Source of the DNA: an uncultured Bacteroidota bacterium | GTDB taxonomy: Bacteria > Bacteroidota > Bacteroidia > Chitinophagales > Chitinophagaceae | Assembly (NCBI GenBank): GCA_903821465.1 | Contig: CAIJLK010000004.1 | Span: forward strand, 1 to 37,752 | Length of the DNA: 37,752 nucleotides | Reading direction: 5' to 3' | In this document: positions 1 through 7,516 of the stretch, piece by piece | Position numbering within the stretch: the first letter of the stretch is position 1 | Layout: every line of letters begins with the position of its first letter | Translations under genes and position numbers: made by a program | Notes under the pieces: generated by a model | The model's input: the letters and a program-made list of their open reading frames with translations, nothing else | Databases searched by the model: none | Told to the model about the DNA's origin: nothing

Positions 1-828
1 GATATCAGCCTTATCAGCTGCTATGCGTTGGATATAGGCCTTGGTATCAGTAAAAATATTTTTATCGTTGATCACGATGCGATTGAAATCTTCACTCAAT
101 AGATCACGTAGAATACTAGTAGTTTTATTCTGCTCGCTCATGATTTTACTAGGAGCAACAGAACCTTTCAAATTCGTTTGAATGGTATTCCAAATGGCTA
201 CCAAACTCAACATATCTTGATGCAGTTCAGCAGTTGTTTTACCTTCTGCTGCAGTACGCACGATCACACCAAAATTCTTAGGACGAATCGCTTCCACAAT
301 TTTGTGTAAACGCTTTCGCTCTTCAGATGAGTGGATCTTTTTAGATACGGCAACTATTTCGTTGAATGGAGTTACTACTACAAATCTTCCTGGTAATGAT
401 AATTCACAGCTTAAACGTGGGCCCTTTGCTGCAATCGGTTCTTTTAAAATTTGAACCAATACATTGGGCTTGCCATTTAAAACTTCATTGATCTTTCCTG
501 TCTTTAAAATTTCTGGTTCAGATTGAAACTTACCGAAATCAAATCCATTCTCTTCTTTATCGTTCATCGCGAGCTGCGTGAATTTGATAATAGAGCGGGC
601 ATACGGACTCAGATCTGTATAATGCAAAAATGCATCTTTCTCAAACCCAACATCCACGAAAGCAGCGTTCAATCCAGGGATGAGTTTCTTCACCTTGCCT
701 AGATATAAATCACCTACTGCGAAGCTAGCGTCTGCTTTTTCATTATGCAGTTCCACTAATTTTTTATCTTCCAGCAAAGCGATCTCAACGCCTGTTGGGG
801 CTACATTAATAATTAATTCTTTGTTCAC
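1..828 (-). CDS. rng: Ribonuclease G/E family, N-terminal part (cut by window edge)
   Basis: Endoribonuclease of the RNase E/G family, which matures 16S rRNA 5' ends and takes part in mRNA decay. The visible 276 residues begin at a GTG codon (828-826) and open with NKELIINVAPTGVEIALLED, the usual family start, followed by the S1 RNA-binding region (SFAVGDLYLGKVKKLIPG, then AAFVDVGFEKDAFLHYTDL) and the start of the RNase H-like region (VRTAAEGKTTAELHQDM). The frame is open to the window edge, so the catalytic Asp residues and the C-terminus are outside. No ATG fits this start, so GTG is chosen. It is the last gene of a minus-strand series behind the HU, TPR and 31-aa genes. Identity is secure; choice of RNase G rather than E follows from the early S1 domain and the usual Bacteroidota annotation. 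Confidence 0.93.
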   Translation of the reverse strand, partial: MNKELIINVAPTGVEIALLEDKKLVELHNEKADASFAVGDLYLGKVKKLIPGLNAAFVDVGFEKDAFLHYTDLSPYARSIIKFTQLAMNDKEENGFDFGKFQSEPEILKTGKINEVLNGKPNVLVQILKEPIAAKGPRLSCELSLPGRFVVVTPFNEIVAVSKKIHSSEERKRLHKIVEAIRPKNFGVIVRTAAEGKTTAELHQDMLSLVAIWNTIQTNLKGSVAPSKIMSEQNKTTSILRDLLSEDFNRIVINDKNIFTDTKAYIQRIAADKADI

Positions 829-974
829 AAAGCGCAACTTTTAGATACACAATTACTTACCCTTTATAGGGCATACATCCTCACATCAATATCTGTATTA
901 CGGCCACCAGAAAGGAAGGAAAAGGTAAAGTTGCAGCGTAGGAAAGGTGAGTGGCTAAATTCAGATAAGAGTTA

Positions 975-1006
975 AATCCCCGTCCTGAATAATCGGAACG
1001 GGGATT
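975..1006 (-). terminator. Hairpin after the 31-aa gene, probable terminator
   Basis: Arms AATCCCCGT (975-983) and ACGGGGATT (998-1006) are perfect inverted repeats, with a further CC/GG pair inside. The hairpin lies just 3' of the minus-strand 31-aa gene and before rng. The sequence after the stem on the minus strand (TTAACTCTTA) is only moderately T-rich, so it may act as a partial terminator or an mRNA-end stabiliser rather than a full stop. Confidence 0.6.
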
Positions 1007-1026
1007 CTATCATGTTAGTCGAAGAA

Positions 1027-1122
1027 CTATTTGTTCTTTTTCTTATGACGATTCTTTCTTAGACGTTTTTTTCTTTTGTGCGTCGCAATCTTATGACGCT
1101 TTCTCTTCTTACCACAAGGCAT
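1027..1122 (-). CDS. AURKAIP1/COX24-domain small basic protein (31 aa)
   Basis: A 31-residue, Lys/Arg/His-rich protein beginning MPCGKKRKRHKIATHKRKKR and ending in HKKKNK. This pattern is the short bacterial version of the AURKAIP1/COX24 (mS38-like) domain that is nearly universal in Bacteroidota, where it is thought to be a ribosome-associated protein by analogy with mitochondrial mS38. About half of its residues are basic, as in small ribosomal proteins. It sits 35 bp after the TPR gene and is followed by a hairpin. ATG at 1122-1120 and TAG at 1029-1027 fix the ends. Identity comes from recall of the family pattern; the ribosomal role is inference. Confidence 0.85.
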   Translation of the reverse strand: MPCGKKRKRHKIATHKRKKRLRKNRHKKKNK

Positions 1123-1157
1123 ACCCAAGTAATTTTATATAGTTAAAAAATAAAATG

Positions 1158-2006
1158 TTAGTTCTTCAATTCCTTTATGCGTTTATCAAGCGCAATTTTT
1201 GCATCCGGTACTTTTATAATGTCTCTGGCTTTTTGATACCAAATAACAGCATTTGGTTTATCACCTTTCAATTCAAATGTTTCAGCAATATTAAATATAG
1301 CTTCCAGATTTTCTGGTTCTTTATTCAATACTATTTTGAATCGTTCGATGGCTTTATCATATTGTCCACTTTTCTTTCCTCCTAATCCTAGAACCATTTG
1401 TCCGTATAGGTTTTCTGGATGTTCCTGTACTACTTTTCTTACTTCTAAAATACCCTGCATCGGGTTGTCAGAAATATTTCCAAACATGTAGCAGATACCC
1501 AAACCAATTTTGGAAGAATCGTTCGCTGGATTGATCACCAAAGCTTTATCTAAAAGAACTTTTGCATTCTCCCCCAGCCAATGTTGCATGGCAGGATCGC
1601 CCTCCGTTAATAGGTTGTCCAAAAACAGATGGGCGGCAAAGGTGAGGCTTTTTTCAGAATTTTCCAACTTCGCTGCTTCAGAAGTATAATAAGCGAAGGG
1701 TTCGAACATCTTTGCAGAGTCTGACCAGAACTTGGCCAACTGATGATATACGTGTAATTGCTGGTCTTTTACATCCCCTCTTTTTACAGAACTTTCTATC
1801 GACGCTAAGCGACTGATTTGCTCAGGCGTTAAACGTTGTTTGGCTTTTGTTAGTAAGAGTTCTGTTGTAACTGGCTGAACACCAGCAGATTGAGGAGCTG
1901 CTGCTGCGGGACTATCAGATTTTGGTGCAGCAGTTTTGCCACCTATATATATTACTACAACTAGTATTAGTCCGACTAATACTATGATCCATTGCTGTTT
2001 TTTCAC
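1158..2006 (-). CDS. Membrane-anchored TPR protein
   Basis: A 282-aa protein with one N-terminal membrane anchor (residues 7-23, WIIVLVGLILVVVIYIG), an Ala/Pro/Ser-rich linker (about 25-45) and a helical C-terminal region. The last about 130 residues contain tetratricopeptide-type helices (PENLYGQMVLGLGGKKSGQY, then AIERFKIVLNKEPENLEAI and GDKPNAVIWYQKARDI). The TPR part is expected to face the periplasm and act as a protein-interaction scaffold; no partner can be named from sequence. It lies 19 bp after the HU-like gene and before the 31-aa basic protein, so all are probably co-transcribed. No enzymatic motif is visible. Confidence 0.8.
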   Translation of the reverse strand: MKKQQWIIVLVGLILVVVIYIGGKTAAPKSDSPAAAAPQSAGVQPVTTELLLTKAKQRLTPEQISRLASIESSVKRGDVKDQQLHVYHQLAKFWSDSAKMFEPFAYYTSEAAKLENSEKSLTFAAHLFLDNLLTEGDPAMQHWLGENAKVLLDKALVINPANDSSKIGLGICYMFGNISDNPMQGILEVRKVVQEHPENLYGQMVLGLGGKKSGQYDKAIERFKIVLNKEPENLEAIFNIAETFELKGDKPNAVIWYQKARDIIKVPDAKIALDKRIKELKN

Positions 2007-2025
2007 AAAATAATTTTGTGCAAAG

Positions 2026-2316
2026 TTAGCCCGACTTCCGCTTGGTTTTTACTTCTGCAACAAATTCTTTTGCTGGCTTAAAAGCAGGAATAAAATGTTC
2101 AGGAATCTCAACTGCGATGTTTTTCTTGATATTTCTTCCGATTTTGGCTGCTCTTTTCTTAGTGATAAAGCTGCCAAAGCCACGGATATAAATATTCTGG
2201 CCATTTGATAGGCTCTCTTTCACCTCTTTAAACATCGTTTCAAGGGTTACCAAAACGTCCACCTTAGGGATTCCTGTTTTATCTGAAATCTGATTGATGA
2301 GATCTGATTTACGCAT
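2026..2316 (-). CDS. HU/IHF-family DNA-binding protein
   Basis: A 96-aa nucleoid protein of the HU/IHF fold. It begins MRKSDLINQISDKTGIPK, the classic dimerisation helices, and has the core GQNIYIRGFGSFITKKRAAK, where the beta arm starts, followed by the arm region (GRNIKKNIAVEIPEHFIPAF) and the closing helix KPAKEFVAEVK. The reading frame extends 20 codons further upstream, but that extension has no family similarity, so ATG at 2316-2314 is preferred; this gives the normal family length. It is divergent from mutY across a 200-bp gap and heads the minus-strand set HU, TPR, 31-aa protein, rng. Whether it forms homodimers or IHF-like heterodimers cannot be told. Confidence 0.93.
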   Translation of the reverse strand: MRKSDLINQISDKTGIPKVDVLVTLETMFKEVKESLSNGQNIYIRGFGSFITKKRAAKIGRNIKKNIAVEIPEHFIPAFKPAKEFVAEVKTKRKSG

Positions 2317-2517
2317 AAGCTTGTGTTTTTGTGGGAGTTGAGAACTAAAATTCGATAAAATTTTTCGTATATGCAAGAAAGATAGCTTAAATATTATAGG
2401 CGTTACTAATTGATTGATAAATGGTTTAACAAGATTTTGGGAGGAGTAAATTCAAATTTCTACAGATAAATGGCCATTCTTCCTGTTCTAGCGTCATTTA
2501 TTACTATTTTCAGTGCC

Positions 2518-3576
2518 ATGGAATCTGCTTTCACCCGCTTATTAATGCATTGGCACAGAAGTGAAAATACCAGACAAATGCCTTGGAAGGGAATTAAAGA
2601 CCCCTATAAGATCTGGCTGAGCGAAATTATTCTTCAACAAACAAGGGTGGAGCAGGGGTGGACTTACTATGAAAGGTTTATTAAAAAATACCCAAAAATA
2701 GCTGATCTAGCCAAAGCCAATGATGGGGAGGTATTTAAACTTTGGGAGGGATTAGGATATTATAATCGCTGTAAAAACTTATTGGAAACTGCCAGAAAAA
2801 TTGTAGCTGAATACCAAGGAAAATTTCCTGATTCTTATGAAGATCTTTTAACATTAAAAGGAGTGGGTCCGTATACCGCAGCCGCAATTGCAAGCTTTGC
2901 TTTTCAATTACCCTATGCCGTGGTGGATGGTAATGTGTACCGTGTTTTAGCGAGATATTTTGCTGTTCAGCTTCCCATTGATAGCAGTGAAGGAAAGAAG
3001 TATTTTCAACAATTGGCTGAACGCGCATTGGACCAAACTGATCCAGCAGGATTTAATCAGGCTATTATGGATTTTGGTGCAACTATCTGTAAACCATTTG
3101 CGCCCACCTGTATAGAATGCCCACTGCAGCAGCATTGTAGGGCTTTTAAAGAAAGCACTGTGAATCATTTGCCAGTAAAAGAAAAAAGGCTGACCAAGAA
3201 AAAAAGAAATTTCAACTATTTCATTTTTGAATTCAAAAAAAAGTTCCTCATTCAGAAAAGAACTGGAAAAGATATCTGGGAAAACTTGTATGAATTTTAT
3301 TTATTGGAATCAGACGAATCGATTAATTGGGATCAACTGGCGATCCTAGATTTTTTGAGCGCGCAGCTAGGCATTCATGGGGCAATCGTAAAAGATCAAT
3401 CAGCACTCTTCACCCAACAACTCACACACCAACAAATTAAAGCCAGGTTTATACCTATTGAATTGCTAGAAATGCCTAATAGTTTACAAAAATTAGACTG
3501 GTATCAGAAATCCAAAATCGCTGCATTGCCCTTCCCGAAGATCATTAATGAATGGCTTTCGAAAACCCAATTGTGA
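2518..3576 (+). CDS. mutY: A/G-specific adenine glycosylase MutY
   Basis: Removes adenine mispaired with 8-oxoguanine in base excision repair. From ATG 2518 the protein has 352 residues. Visible features: catalytic Glu36 in LSEIILQQTRV; the helix-hairpin-helix LKGVGPYTAAAI (113-124); catalytic Asp137 in VVDGNVYRV; the 4Fe-4S ligand pattern C-x6-C-x2-C-x5-C in ICKPFAPTCIECPLQQHC; and a C-terminal NUDIX-like 8-oxoG recognition domain. An ATG 48 bp upstream (2470) is in frame, but the added residues do not look like MutY, so the inner start is chosen. It precedes ssb and gldE-gldD, an order I recall from other Bacteroidota. Confidence 0.95.
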   Translation: MESAFTRLLMHWHRSENTRQMPWKGIKDPYKIWLSEIILQQTRVEQGWTYYERFIKKYPKIADLAKANDGEVFKLWEGLGYYNRCKNLLETARKIVAEYQGKFPDSYEDLLTLKGVGPYTAAAIASFAFQLPYAVVDGNVYRVLARYFAVQLPIDSSEGKKYFQQLAERALDQTDPAGFNQAIMDFGATICKPFAPTCIECPLQQHCRAFKESTVNHLPVKEKRLTKKKRNFNYFIFEFKKKFLIQKRTGKDIWENLYEFYLLESDESINWDQLAILDFLSAQLGIHGAIVKDQSALFTQQLTHQQIKARFIPIELLEMPNSLQKLDWYQKSKIAALPFPKIINEWLSKTQL

Positions 3577-3580
3577 TCCT

Positions 3581-3615
3581 TTTGAACCAGACCCTATTGT
3601 AGTTGTTATTTTTTG
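3581..3615 (+). promoter_or_regulatory. Candidate ssb promoter
   Basis: TTTG at 3581-3584 and TATTTTTTG at 3607-3615 resemble the Bacteroidota -33 (TTTG) and -7 (TAnnTTTG) elements, 22 nt apart. Predicted start of transcription is about 3622, leaving a leader of about 70 nt before ssb. Based on motif matching only. Confidence 0.35.
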
Positions 3616-3691
3616 AAGAGTCATTCTTTTATTTATTAAAAAAGGGTATTTTTAAGAGAGATTTCAATTAGATGAATTAAAAACCAAATGT

Positions 3692-4114
3692 ATGAGAGGT
3701 GTTAATAGAGTAATGCTTATCGGAAATCTTGGGAAAGACCCTGATGTTCAGCATCTGGAAGGAAATATCGGAGTTGCTAAATTTCCATTAGCTACTACTG
3801 AAACCTATAAAGACAGATCTGGCAAATTGATCTCACAGACTGAATGGCATACCGTAGTTCTTTGGCGTGGATTGGCAGAATTAGCCCAAAAATACCTGCA
3901 CAAAGGAAGTTTAATATATGTGGAAGGCAGGTTAAGAACCAGAAGCTGGGAAGATAAAGAAGGGAATAAAAAATTTGCCACAGAAGTGGTGGGAGATAAT
4001 TTGATTATGCTCGATAAAAGAGGTGAACCCGGTTCAGGTGGAGAAAGTCTAGATGGTTTTAATACAGATGATCTGCCTCCTTTGGGCGATCAGGGAGAAC
4101 GTCTGCCTTTCTGA
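3692..4114 (+). CDS. ssb: Single-stranded DNA-binding protein
   Basis: A 140-aa OB-fold protein that coats single-stranded DNA in replication and repair. It opens with GVNRVMLIGNLGKDPDVQHL, then has WHTVVLWRGLAELAQKYLHK and GSLIYVEGRLRTRSWEDKEG, all hallmark SSB segments within residues 1-110. The tail is short and ends DDLPPLGDQGERLPF: it keeps the terminal hydrophobic Leu-Pro-Phe that partner proteins grip, but it is less acidic than the E. coli DDDIPF tip. ssb sits 115 bp after mutY and 72 bp before gldE. Confidence 0.96.
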   Translation: MRGVNRVMLIGNLGKDPDVQHLEGNIGVAKFPLATTETYKDRSGKLISQTEWHTVVLWRGLAELAQKYLHKGSLIYVEGRLRTRSWEDKEGNKKFATEVVGDNLIMLDKRGEPGSGGESLDGFNTDDLPPLGDQGERLPF

Positions 4115-4128
4115 TGATTTTAAAATGA

Positions 4129-4136
4129 TACTTTTG
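4129..4136 (+). promoter_or_regulatory. Candidate -7 element for gldE-gldD
   Basis: TACTTTTG matches TAnnTTTG exactly in the ssb-gldE gap. No good TTTG lies at the usual distance (TTTC at 4108-4111 is the nearest). Transcription would begin near 4143, 44 nt before the TTG start of gldE. Confidence 0.4.
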
Positions 4137-4186
4137 CAGCTAACCATTTGTTAGAACTGATTGGTTTTGATTTTTAACTAAATAAT

Positions 4187-5542
4187 TTGATTTTGGATTA
4201 TTATTCGGTATTGCAACCTTTCTTAAATGCCCCTCCATTCCTATCTGCCATACAAGCGCAGGGCACAACCGTATTGGTGATGGTGCTATTGGTTTTATTA
4301 TTTCTATCATTTGTGTTAGCAGGTTCAGAAGTTGCTTTTTTTTCTCTTACTTACAAGGATATTAATCTGCTCAAATCAAAACAGCAGCCTCCTTATAAAA
4401 GAGTGGTCGACTTGCTGGAAGAACCTAAAACCTTATTGGCTTCCTTACTAATTGCAAATAGCTTTATTAATATCGCGATCATCATCATTTCTAATTTGCT
4501 GATCGATGATATGTTTAATTTCGAAAAGTTCGATGCAGTATGGATTGAGTTTGTGATCAAAGTAATTTCTGTTTCTTTTCTATTGGTTCTCTTCGGTGAA
4601 GTAATGCCCAAAGTACTTGCAACAAATAACAATATCAGATTTGCAAAAGATTTTGGGGGTGTAGTACAAGCTGTGTCGTATGCTTGTGCAGGATTGAGTA
4701 AGCGCTTGGTGAATTTTTCGGATGTCATTGAAAAAAAATTATCAAATAAGACTTACGGAGGTGCTTATAGCTTAGAAGAGTTAGATCACGCCATAGATCT
4801 AACAACAGATAGTACAGCTTCGGAGAATGAAAAAAATATCCTTAAGGGGATCGTAAAATTTGGGAATATTACCGTTAAGCAAATTATGAAAACCAGGATG
4901 GATGTTCACGGTATTAATGAAGAAGCTAGTTATGGTGAATTGATTAATCAGGTAAAAGATTTGCATTATAGTAGACTACCTGTTTACAAAGAGGATCTGG
5001 ATAATGTGGTTGGAATGATTCATACAAAAGACCTGATTCCATTCTTGAATGAAGCAGATGATTATGATTGGAAAGTGCTGATGCGCCAACCTTATTTTGT
5101 GCATGAGCAAAAATTGATTGAAGATCTGTTGAATGAATTCCAATCAAAACATATTCACTTTGCAGTGGTGGTAGATGAATTTGGTGGAACCAGTGGGATC
5201 GTTACTTTAGAAGATATTCTGGAAGAAATTATCGGGGATATCAAAGACGAATTTGATGATGAAGAATCTGGCTATAAAAAGGTAGACGATAACAATTATA
5301 TTTTCGAGGGCAGAACTATGTTGAATGATGTATGCAGGATCATGGATCTGCAGGCTGATATCTTTGATCAAGTTAAAGGAGAAAGTGATTCTTTGGCTGG
5401 CCTTGTGTTGGAATTGGCAGGAGAAATTCCGCAGGCATCTCAAATTGTACAATCGGGCGACTTTCAATTCACCGTTCTCGAAGTTGAAAAATACCGAATC
5501 AATAAGGTTAAAATTACTATTAAGCCACAGGCTACAGACTAG
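4187..5542 (+). CDS. gldE: Gliding motility-associated membrane protein GldE (CNNM/CorC family)
   Basis: A 451-aa inner-membrane protein. Residues 1 to about 190 form a DUF21/CNNM transmembrane domain (VLVMVLLVLLFLSFVLAGSE, FFSLTYKDINLL, FVIKVISVSFLLVLFGEVMP). Two CBS domains follow (about 215-335; VKQIMKTRMDVHGI, YSRLPVYKEDLDNVVGMIH, HFAVVVDEFGGTSGIVTLED) and then a C-terminal CorC/HlyC domain (YIFEGRTMLNDVCRIM onwards). The family resembles Mg/Co efflux regulators; in Bacteroidota the copy beside gldD is called GldE and is linked to gliding and the type IX secretion system. No ATG fits; TTG at 4187 gives the full membrane domain. It is 11 bp from gldD. Confidence 0.9.
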   Translation: MILDYYSVLQPFLNAPPFLSAIQAQGTTVLVMVLLVLLFLSFVLAGSEVAFFSLTYKDINLLKSKQQPPYKRVVDLLEEPKTLLASLLIANSFINIAIIIISNLLIDDMFNFEKFDAVWIEFVIKVISVSFLLVLFGEVMPKVLATNNNIRFAKDFGGVVQAVSYACAGLSKRLVNFSDVIEKKLSNKTYGGAYSLEELDHAIDLTTDSTASENEKNILKGIVKFGNITVKQIMKTRMDVHGINEEASYGELINQVKDLHYSRLPVYKEDLDNVVGMIHTKDLIPFLNEADDYDWKVLMRQPYFVHEQKLIEDLLNEFQSKHIHFAVVVDEFGGTSGIVTLEDILEEIIGDIKDEFDDEESGYKKVDDNNYIFEGRTMLNDVCRIMDLQADIFDQVKGESDSLAGLVLELAGEIPQASQIVQSGDFQFTVLEVEKYRINKVKITIKPQATD

Positions 5543-5553
5543 ACCCACCATCA

Positions 5554-6183
5554 ATGACGCAGTTTCTGATTCGTTTTAAGAATAATCAATTTTACAAATA
5601 CTTAGTTGCTTTTTATTGTAGCGCCATTCTGTTTTTATTGGCTTCTTGTAATAGCAATTTCACTGCAAAACCACAGGGCTATTTTAATATCGATTTCCCA
5701 AAACACGAATACCAAATATTTAATCAACCTGACTATCCTTATACTTTTGAATATCCAGTGTATGCGAAAGTTTTAAAGGATAGTACCTTCTTTGGAGAAA
5801 CAACTGAGAACCCTTGGTGGATCAATATCGATTTTCCGCAGTTTTCTGGTAGGATCTATGTTAGCTACAAAGAAATCGGGAAAAACAATTTTGATACGCT
5901 AATCAAACACGCTTATATACTAACCGGGAAACATAGCTCTAAAGCTTATTCTATCGATGATTCTTTGATCAATACGCCCAATCAAATACATGGCATGTTT
6001 TTTTCAGTAGGAGGGGATGTGGCTACTTCTAATCAATTTTATCTGACCGATTCAACGAAACATTTTTTAAGAGGTGCTATGTATTTCGATGCTACGCCCA
6101 ATGCAGATTCTCTGGGAATTGTGAATCAGTTTTTGATGCAAGACATGAAGCATATGATCAACACTTTCAAATGGCGCAAATAA
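5554..6183 (+). CDS. gldD: Gliding motility lipoprotein GldD
   Basis: A 209-aa predicted lipoprotein. A hydrophobic signal (residues 17-31) ends in the lipobox LLASC, with the lipidated Cys at 32. The mature part has the GldD pattern KPQGYFNIDFPKHEYQIF, NPWWINIDFPQFSGRIYVSY and the C-terminal FLMQDMKHMINTFKWRK. GldD is needed for gliding and type IX secretion in Flavobacterium; its exact job is unknown. It follows gldE by 11 bp. Its TAA abuts the stop of the convergent cyclophilin gene with no base between them. Non-gliding Bacteroidota also keep this gene, so it does not prove that the cell glides. Confidence 0.93.
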   Translation: MTQFLIRFKNNQFYKYLVAFYCSAILFLLASCNSNFTAKPQGYFNIDFPKHEYQIFNQPDYPYTFEYPVYAKVLKDSTFFGETTENPWWINIDFPQFSGRIYVSYKEIGKNNFDTLIKHAYILTGKHSSKAYSIDDSLINTPNQIHGMFFSVGGDVATSNQFYLTDSTKHFLRGAMYFDATPNADSLGIVNQFLMQDMKHMINTFKWRK

Positions 6184-6813
6184 TTATTTGATCTTTGCTT
6201 TCTTAATTTTATCAAGTCCCGGAAAATGTTTTTCTAAATAAATATTGCCATACTTCATAACAGAATCTTGGTGTTTAAATGTAATAGTATCCTGATAATT
6301 ACCATAGAATTCTCTTACAACTTCTAATCCCCTTACAACAGTTCCAATCGGTGTATAAGTCTGGTAATTTCCTTGTGGATCCAACCATTTATTATCGATC
6401 TTATTGATGAAAATTTGTACAGTTCTGTCATTTACACCACCAGTAGCAAATGCAACCCTACCTGCCAGATTTGATTGAAGCAGCTTCTCATCTTGGATAG
6501 TTTTTTTACTCATATAACTATTCAATTCAGGATGGTCGGTAATGCCAAATTGAATGTATCTGCTCGTACTTCTGAATACATAAATATTCGTATAGAATTT
6601 AGATCTTACCAATTGGTAGAGGCGTGTTGCTCCCAAGGGCGACCAACTTTTATAGACCGCAATTTCAAATTCGCCTTTGTTTGTATAAAATACAACATGA
6701 AAGCTATCAGGAGCTTCTCTCTTTAAATTCCGATTGATTTTTTTGATTGACTGGCCAAATAGTCCAACTGTAAAAACCAATAGTAGATTTAGCAATAAAA
6801 TTTTCTTAAACAT
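6184..6813 (-). CDS. Secreted cyclophilin-type peptidyl-prolyl isomerase, divergent
   Basis: A 209-aa exported cyclophilin-like protein. The start ATG at 6813 gives a clean signal peptide (MFKKILLLNLLLVFTVGLFG); a GTG 21 bp upstream is possible but adds residues before it. The fold is seen in FHVVFYTNKGEFEIAVYKSW, GATRLYQLVRSKFYTN, AGRVAFATGG and VQIFINKIDNKWLD. The active-site region YVFRSTSRYIQFGI keeps the Arg and Gln of the usual FHR...Q motif but lacks the canonical His-Arg-Val-Ile-Pro run, and the conserved His after the Trp-Leu-Asp segment is not obvious. It may act as a periplasmic foldase with altered specificity. It converges on gldD. Confidence 0.8.
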   Translation of the reverse strand: MFKKILLLNLLLVFTVGLFGQSIKKINRNLKREAPDSFHVVFYTNKGEFEIAVYKSWSPLGATRLYQLVRSKFYTNIYVFRSTSRYIQFGITDHPELNSYMSKKTIQDEKLLQSNLAGRVAFATGGVNDRTVQIFINKIDNKWLDPQGNYQTYTPIGTVVRGLEVVREFYGNYQDTITFKHQDSVMKYGNIYLEKHFPGLDKIKKAKIK

Positions 6814-6920
6814 CTGGAAAAGGTTTCTAACCACAAATTAATCTAAAAACAAATGCCTGCAAGTAACCCATTAACCCAGATAGCCTTTATCTTTGGGAGT
6901 AGAATTAGAATTGGGAAATT

Positions 6921-7508
6921 ATGATAGCAATTGACAATGTATTAGTGAGCGAGGAAATTATTGAAGAGCAATTTGTTTGCGATTTGAGCAAATGCAAAGG
7001 GGGCTGCTGTGAAGATGGAGACGCAGGTGCACCAATGGAAAAATGGGAACTCAATAAACTGAACGAATTCTATGAAATAATTAAACCTTATATGACTCCC
7101 GAAGGGATCAAGGAAGTAAATAAACAAGGCAGATATTTATACGACCAAGAATTTGGATGGGTTACACCTACTATTGAAGGCAGAATCTGCGCTTATGGGT
7201 ATAGAGATAAATATGATATTGTTAAGTGTGCTATTGAAGATGCATATAACGATGGGAAAATTGATTGGAAAAAACCGATCAGCTGTCACCTGTTTCCCAT
7301 AAGAATTAAAAAAAGTAAACGCGATCCGGATATTGAATATCTGAATTACGAGCCTAGAGAAGATCTATGTGCCGCAGCCTGTAGTTTAGGGAAACATTTA
7401 AAAATGCCTGTATACGTTTTTCTAAAAGAATCTATTATCAGAAAATACGGTGCTGAATTCTATGAAGCCCTAGAAGCAACTGCCAAAGAAATGAATAGAA
7501 AGAAATAG
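6921..7508 (+). CDS. DUF3109 family cysteine-rich protein
   Basis: A 195-aa cytosolic protein of the DUF3109 family, common in Bacteroidota and of unknown function. The N-terminal cysteine cluster (Cys20, Cys25, Cys29, Cys30 in FVCDLSKCKGGCC), with later Cys in GRICAYG, ISCHLFPIR and LCAAACSLG, forms a YkgJ-like putative metal (Zn or Fe-S) binding site. The central WVTPTIEGRICAYGYRD and CHLFPIRIKK segments are typical of the family. It lies 8 bp before the LutB-like gene, so the two are probably co-transcribed; the pairing hints at a link to Fe-S or redox metabolism, but that is inference. Confidence 0.88.
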   Translation: MIAIDNVLVSEEIIEEQFVCDLSKCKGGCCEDGDAGAPMEKWELNKLNEFYEIIKPYMTPEGIKEVNKQGRYLYDQEFGWVTPTIEGRICAYGYRDKYDIVKCAIEDAYNDGKIDWKKPISCHLFPIRIKKSKRDPDIEYLNYEPREDLCAAACSLGKHLKMPVYVFLKESIIRKYGAEFYEALEATAKEMNRKK

Positions 7509-7516
7509 TCTGACTT

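Noticed and set aside
2317..2376. Extended HU N-terminus
   Set aside because: The 20 extra residues have no family similarity and the normal start MRKSDLINQ is present.
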